Source: an uncultured Clostridium sp.
GTDB taxonomy: Bacteria; Bacillota; Clostridia; Clostridiales; Clostridiaceae
DNA length: 8,013 nucleotides
Direction of reading: 5' to 3'
Assembly: GCF_937920395.1 (NCBI RefSeq)
Contig: NZ_CALEVF010000153.1
Span: 1 to 8,013 of the forward strand
The notes under the pieces are model-generated. The model saw only the letters and a program-made list of their open reading frames with translations. It was not told the origin of the DNA and made no database searches. Below, piece by piece: positions 4,981 through 8,013 of this stretch. The position numbers and the translations under genes were made by a program. Each line of letters starts with the position of its first letter. The first letter of the stretch is position 1.

Positions 4981-6279
4981 CTATAAACATACTTCGTTAC
5001 TAATCATGTCCTTGTATGTTTGTCTTTTGCATATTATTTTGTGACTACCATCATTAACTAAAACTACTGGAGCCTTAGGTATTTTATTATAATTACTACT
5101 CATTGAATAACCATAAGCACCAGTTGATAATACAGCCATAAGATCTCCACTATTTATCTTTGGCAACTTAACTCCCTCAAGAAGTATATCCCCACTTTCG
5201 CAACACTTACCTGCTATTGTAACTATTTCCGTACATGGATCACTTATTCTATTCGCAAGTAGACATTGATATTGTGCATTATATAATGCTGGTCTTATAT
5301 TATCTGTCATTCCACCATCAACTGCCACATATTTTCTAACCTCTGGTATATCCTTTATAGCTCCAACAGTATATAACGTAATACCTGCATTAGCTACAAT
5401 AGACCTACCTGGTTCAATCACAATAATAGGAAGTTTTATTCCATATTTAATGCACCTTGCTTTAGCTTCCTCAAGTATTACAGAGCAAAATTCTTCTATT
5501 TCTTTAGGTTCATCACCCTTATCATAATAAACTCCAAATCCTCCACCTAAATCCAATTCTTCTATATCATAACTAAACTTTTCTTTTATATGTTTAATTA
5601 AAGTTGTCATTATATTTACGGCTTCTCTGTAAGGTTCTAACTCGAAAATTTGAGATCCTATATGACAATGAAGTCCTGCAAGCTTTATATTTGATAAACC
5701 TAAAGCAGTCCTTATAACTTCTTCAAGCTCATTATTTAATATAGTAAATCCAAACTTTGAATCAATCTGTCCAGTTTTTATATAGTCATGTGTATGTGCT
5801 TCAATACCAGGAGTTACTCTAAGAATAATTTGTTGTGTAATTCCCTTTTCCTTTGCATTTTCATTAATAATTTTCATTTCATGAAGATTATCCACCACAA
5901 AAGTTCCTACCCCAAGATCTATTGCCATTTTAATTTCATCAATTGTTTTATTATTGCCATGAAAATATATATTTTCAAGTGGGAATTCAGCCTTATAGGC
6001 AGTGTACAATTCTCCGCCCGAAACTACATCTAAATATAAACCTTCACTTTTTATAATTTCACACATTGCAATAGTCAAAAATGCTTTTCCAGCATATGCT
6101 ACCTTATTATGTTCACTCTTAACTTTTAACGATTTATAGAATCTTCTACAATTATCTCGTATAAGCTGTTCGTCCATTATGTATAAAGGTGTACCATATT
6201 CCTTTGCTAAGACCTTTGCACTAACTCCTGCAATACTTAGCATATTATTATCATTTTTTATATCACCAAAAAATCTCAC
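4981..6279 (-). CDS. lysA: diaminopimelate decarboxylase
   Basis: LysA catalyses the last step of lysine synthesis, converting meso-diaminopimelate to L-lysine and CO2 with pyridoxal phosphate, in the cytosol. The 432-residue protein has normal family length. The cofactor lysine is Lys65 in AYAGKAF. The barrel carries HCHIGSQ (204-210), the phosphate-binding GGGFG (245-249) and EPGRS (289-293). The C-terminal domain has the catalytic CESGD with Cys360, and GAYGYSM at 387-393. Translation begins at GTG (6279-6277), with GGAGGG six bases ahead. An ATG overlapping it by one base is followed at once by TGA, so GTG is the only workable start, and MRFFG fits the usual M-x-F/L-FG beginning. It follows lysC by 29 bases and must share its riboswitch-controlled transcript. 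Confidence 0.97.
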   Translation of the reverse strand: MRFFGDIKNDNNMLSIAGVSAKVLAKEYGTPLYIMDEQLIRDNCRRFYKSLKVKSEHNKVAYAGKAFLTIAMCEIIKSEGLYLDVVSGGELYTAYKAEFPLENIYFHGNNKTIDEIKMAIDLGVGTFVVDNLHEMKIINENAKEKGITQQIILRVTPGIEAHTHDYIKTGQIDSKFGFTILNNELEEVIRTALGLSNIKLAGLHCHIGSQIFELEPYREAVNIMTTLIKHIKEKFSYDIEELDLGGGFGVYYDKGDEPKEIEEFCSVILEEAKARCIKYGIKLPIIVIEPGRSIVANAGITLYTVGAIKDIPEVRKYVAVDGGMTDNIRPALYNAQYQCLLANRISDPCTEIVTIAGKCCESGDILLEGVKLPKINSGDLMAVLSTGAYGYSMSSNYNKIPKAPVVLVNDGSHKIICKRQTYKDMISNEVCL

Positions 6280-6308
6280 ATAAATCCCTCCTTTTATTAA
6301 TATATTAT

Positions 6309-7508
6309 TTATAAATTAAATTCCTTCGCAACTACCTTTATAGCCTTTAGCTTGTCGCTGGTTTTAATTGCACAAGTTATTCTTATTTCTGATGTCGTAA
6401 TCATTTTAATCTCTATATCATTTTTACTAAAAACCCTAAACATTCTAGCAGCTACTCCAGAGGTTGTCTTCATCCCAAGACCTACCATCGAAAATTTAGT
6501 TATATCCTCATCAACTATAACTTTAGTATCAACTGTTATTCTATCTATAATTTTAAGACTATCCTTTAAGCTTTCTTTAGGAATTGTGAACGATACACTC
6601 ACCATTCCATCTACTGGTGATGATTGACTTATCATATCTATATTAACCCTTTTAGTTCCTATAGCTTCAAATATAGTTGACAATATATTTACATCTTTAG
6701 GTATATTCTTAAGCGTTACTGCCACATCATCATCACTTGTCGCAATACCCGTTACTGGTTTACTTTCCATATCCACGTTATTTACCTCCTTAATTATAGT
6801 TCCTTTAATATTACTATCACTTAATCCTACATATATAGGTATACCATATTTTTGAGCAAGTTCTATTGATCTTGAATGCATTATCTGAGCTCCCAAACTT
6901 GCTAGTTCAAGCATTTCTTCATATTCTATTTCATCTAATTTTTTTGCATCGCTATAAGCTCTAGGATCTACACTATATATACCAGAAACGTCCGTATATA
7001 TTTCACATCTTCCATTAAGTTTTACAGCAAGTGCAACCGCCGTAGTATCAGAACCACCTCTACCAAGCGTGGTAATATCCCCTTCTTCATTTATCCCTTG
7101 AAAGCCAGCAACTATTACAATTTTACCTTCTTTTAAACTTTTTTTAATTTTGTTACCATGTATATCCTCAATTAATGCCTTACCATATTGTCCACTAGTC
7201 TTAATTCCAATTTGGTATGCAGTATAACTTATTGCATCATGTCCAAGTCCCTTAATTGCCATAGCAAGTAATGCACTTGAGATTATTTCTCCCGTTGAGA
7301 GTAATGCGTCTAATTCCCTTTTATCAGGTTCTTCCCCTATTCCCTTTGATAAGGATAATAAATCATCTGTAGTGTCCCCCATAGCCGATACTACTATTAC
7401 TAAATCCGTGTCCTTATTTTTTCTTTTTATTATGCTCTGTGCGATCTTTTTAATTTTTTCTGTAGTGCCTACCGATGAACCACCGTACTTTTGAACAACT
7501 ACTGCCAT
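6309..7508 (-). CDS. lysC: aspartokinase, lysine-pathway type with ACT domains
   Basis: LysC phosphorylates L-aspartate with ATP, the first step towards lysine, threonine and methionine. Residues 1-240 are the kinase domain: KYGGSS with Lys7 at the start, VVSAMGDTTDDL (39-50), STGE (71-74) and TTLGRGGSDTTAVALA (146-161). Two ACT domains follow, about 262-330 and 337-399, with NILSTIF, VGLGMKTTSGVAARMF and TTSEIRITCAI, the arrangement of lysine-sensitive aspartokinases. Length (399 residues) matches the family. I start at the ATG at 7508-7506, giving the usual MAVVVQKYGG; the ribosome site AGGAG is then 11 bases away. TTG at 7514 has 5-base spacing and would add two residues. An internal ribosome site and start near 6776 may yield a separate regulatory subunit. 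It is the first gene of the operon, behind a lysine riboswitch. Confidence 0.97.
   Translation of the reverse strand: MAVVVQKYGGSSVGTTEKIKKIAQSIIKRKNKDTDLVIVVSAMGDTTDDLLSLSKGIGEEPDKRELDALLSTGEIISSALLAMAIKGLGHDAISYTAYQIGIKTSGQYGKALIEDIHGNKIKKSLKEGKIVIVAGFQGINEEGDITTLGRGGSDTTAVALAVKLNGRCEIYTDVSGIYSVDPRAYSDAKKLDEIEYEEMLELASLGAQIMHSRSIELAQKYGIPIYVGLSDSNIKGTIIKEVNNVDMESKPVTGIATSDDDVAVTLKNIPKDVNILSTIFEAIGTKRVNIDMISQSSPVDGMVSVSFTIPKESLKDSLKIIDRITVDTKVIVDEDITKFSMVGLGMKTTSGVAARMFRVFSKNDIEIKMITTSEIRITCAIKTSDKLKAIKVVAKEFNL
6774..6791 (-). promoter_or_regulatory. internal ribosome site and start inside lysC (beta subunit)
   Basis: On the coding strand AAGGAGGT (6791-6784), a full match to the 16S anti-Shine-Dalgarno, precedes an in-frame GTG at 6776-6774, with 8 bases between AAGGAGG and the GTG. 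A second in-frame ATG lies at 6770-6768. The product would be 155 or 153 residues (from codon 245 or 247), covering both ACT domains. In Bacillus subtilis an aspartokinase beta subunit of similar size is made by internal initiation in the same reading frame. Confidence 0.7.
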
Positions 7509-7524
7509 AATCAAATCATCTCCT

Positions 7525-7629
7525 GGGTCGCTGCCTAATAACAGCTAATAGAATTTAAAACATTTTTATATTTCTTAATACATCATTGATATTTAAACTT
7601 TATCTTTTGTGATATTGATACATCTCTCC
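7525..7629 (-). other. untranslated leader between riboswitch terminator and lysC
   Basis: This stretch lies after the terminator and before the lysC ribosome site. I see no coding frame or strong structure in it. Confidence 0.5.
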
Positions 7630-7668
7630 AAAAAAAAATAATACAGCAAAGGAACACCCTTGCTGTAT
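7630..7668 (-). terminator. intrinsic terminator of the lysine riboswitch
   Basis: On the minus strand ATACAGCAAGG (from 7668) pairs with CCTTTGCTGTAT (ending 7641) around a small GTGTT loop, with one mismatch-like position near the top. Nine T residues follow at 7638-7630. It is the clearest terminator in the window and lies between the lysine aptamer and lysC, as expected for transcriptional control. Confidence 0.93.
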
Positions 7669-7688
7669 AAAATATGTTGTTTTACACA
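7664..7688 (-). promoter_or_regulatory. candidate antiterminator hairpin
   Basis: TGTGTAAAA (7688-7680) can pair with TTTTATACA (7672-7664), nine base pairs including one G-U, around a CAACATA loop. The second arm takes five bases of the terminator's 5' strand, so the two hairpins exclude each other. The TGTGT end could instead pair with ACAC just upstream (ACAC-gaggttt-GTGT). This is a hand fold only. Confidence 0.45.
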
Positions 7689-7698
7689 AACCTCGTGT

Positions 7699-7870
7699 AC
7701 CTTGTAGCTCTCCACTAATAAATCAGTGACAGCCCTACACATATTATGTGTAAAACCAGAAAATAATTTTACCAAATATATTTTCTTCGGCCATAACTCC
7801 TTTTCTTATTTTTCCTCGCTTGCAAGCTCCAAATAAGTACTAATAGACACAGCACCTCTACCCTAGGTAG
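7699..7870 (-). ncRNA. lysine riboswitch (L box) aptamer
   Basis: The minus strand carries the ordered landmarks of the L box: TAGAGGTGC (from 7860), TTAGTA, GAGGAAAAATAAG-type junction sequence, GCCGAAG, GGCTGTCACTGA and GTGGAGAGCTAC (ending near 7704). The expected stems can be drawn: P1 between GTAG and CTAC at the two ends, a P2-region hairpin at GCTTGCAAGC, P3 with GAAAATA/TATTTTC, P4 with ACACATA/TATGTGT, and P5 with CACT/AGTG. A strong terminator follows about 30 bases later. Bound lysine should stabilise P1 and allow that terminator to form, shutting off lysC and lysA. An apparent 60-codon reading frame across this stretch is incidental. Confidence 0.95.
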
Positions 7871-7891
7871 TTCATTATTTAATTAGTTACT

Positions 7892-7920
7892 AGTTTATCA
7901 CAGTATTCTTATATTCACAA
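7892..7920 (-). promoter_or_regulatory. candidate promoter of the lysC-lysA operon
   Basis: On the minus strand TTGTGA (7920-7915) and TAAACT (7897-7892) are 17 bases apart, and TG-A precedes the -10, giving an extended -10. Transcription would start near 7885, about 15 bases before the aptamer. A perfect TATAAT at 7932-7927 is an alternative, but its -35 (TGCAAT) is poor. Confidence 0.5.
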
Positions 7921-7986
7921 GTATTTATTATATACACCATTCAAACTAAATTGCATACCATATATATGACAATGTTATTTAAATTT
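7921..7986. other. divergent spacer before the glutamine amidotransferase gene
   Basis: This spacer must hold the plus-strand promoter for the gene starting at 8000. I see only weak matches: TTGCAT at 7951-7956 with no good -10 at 17-18 bases, and TTCAAA at 7940-7945 with TATATG 17 bases on. I do not choose between them. Confidence 0.3.
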
Positions 7987-7999
7987 AGGAGATGATAAA

Positions 8000-8013
8000 A
8001 TGTGCGGTATTGC
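8000..8013 (+). CDS. asnB: start of class II glutamine amidotransferase, probably asparagine synthetase
   Basis: Only four full codons and two bases are present: ATG TGC GGT ATT GC, that is Met-Cys-Gly-Ile-Ala. Cys2 is the nucleophile of class II (Ntn-type) glutaminase domains once the methionine is removed. MCGIA is typical of asparagine synthetase, which makes asparagine from aspartate, glutamine and ATP; GlmS and PurF relatives usually have MCGIV or differ. AGGAG lies at 7987-7991, eight bases ahead, and supports the start. It is divergent from the lysine operon. The identity rests on five residues and is tentative. Confidence 0.55.

Noticed and set aside
7593..7775. A 60-codon minus-strand reading frame upstream of lysC, as a possible leader peptide
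   Set aside because: It runs through the riboswitch 3' half and the terminator, has no proper ribosome site and its sequence is explained by conserved RNA motifs.

Overview
The window is AT-rich with spaced, ATG/GTG-started genes, strong AGGAGG-type ribosome binding sites and a lysine riboswitch. It reads as chromosomal DNA of a low-GC Firmicute, most likely Clostridium or a close relative. That placement rests on protein style and base composition, not on a search.

Layout: (1) 1-1268, minus strand: an M18 metallo-aminopeptidase (apeB-like), lacking only its last few codons at the window edge. (2) 1444-2628, plus: a cation diffusion facilitator with an Asn-Asp/Asp-Asp metal site suggestive of manganese export, divergent from apeB. 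(3) 2871-3488, plus: a possible terminator, then a near-consensus promoter lying inside a long imperfect dyad, a 68-residue Xre-type repressor and its usual small membrane-protein partner, which is broken here by a frame change and probably an internal deletion. (4) 3489-3894: no intact gene, but an open frame that looks like the tail of a lost membrane protein. (5) 3895-4020, plus: a 41-residue single-span membrane protein. (6) 4021-4980: 960 bases with no convincing gene. They hold about three tandem units of 212-251 bp, an 8-bp microsatellite, several palindromes and a 230-bp foldback with a GC-rich core that abuts the lysA stop codon. (7) 4981-7870, minus: a lysine operon made of riboswitch and terminator, lysC (aspartokinase) and lysA (diaminopimelate decarboxylase). 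(8) 8000 to the end, plus: the first codons of a class II glutamine amidotransferase, probably asparagine synthetase.

How the genes work together: lysC catalyses the first step and lysA the last step of lysine synthesis. A lysine-sensing leader controls both, and the aspartokinase has ACT domains of the lysine-inhibited type, so the product appears to act on both transcription and enzyme activity. lysC also carries an internal Shine-Dalgarno site and in-frame start exactly where a separate regulatory beta subunit would begin. The divergent asnB-like gene would also use aspartate.

The least explained part is 4100-4970, where the repeat units share sequence with one arm of the large foldback. 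This looks like a MITE-like or structured-RNA repeat family that has been locally amplified. I see no CRISPR array, tRNA, rRNA, transposase or defence gene.
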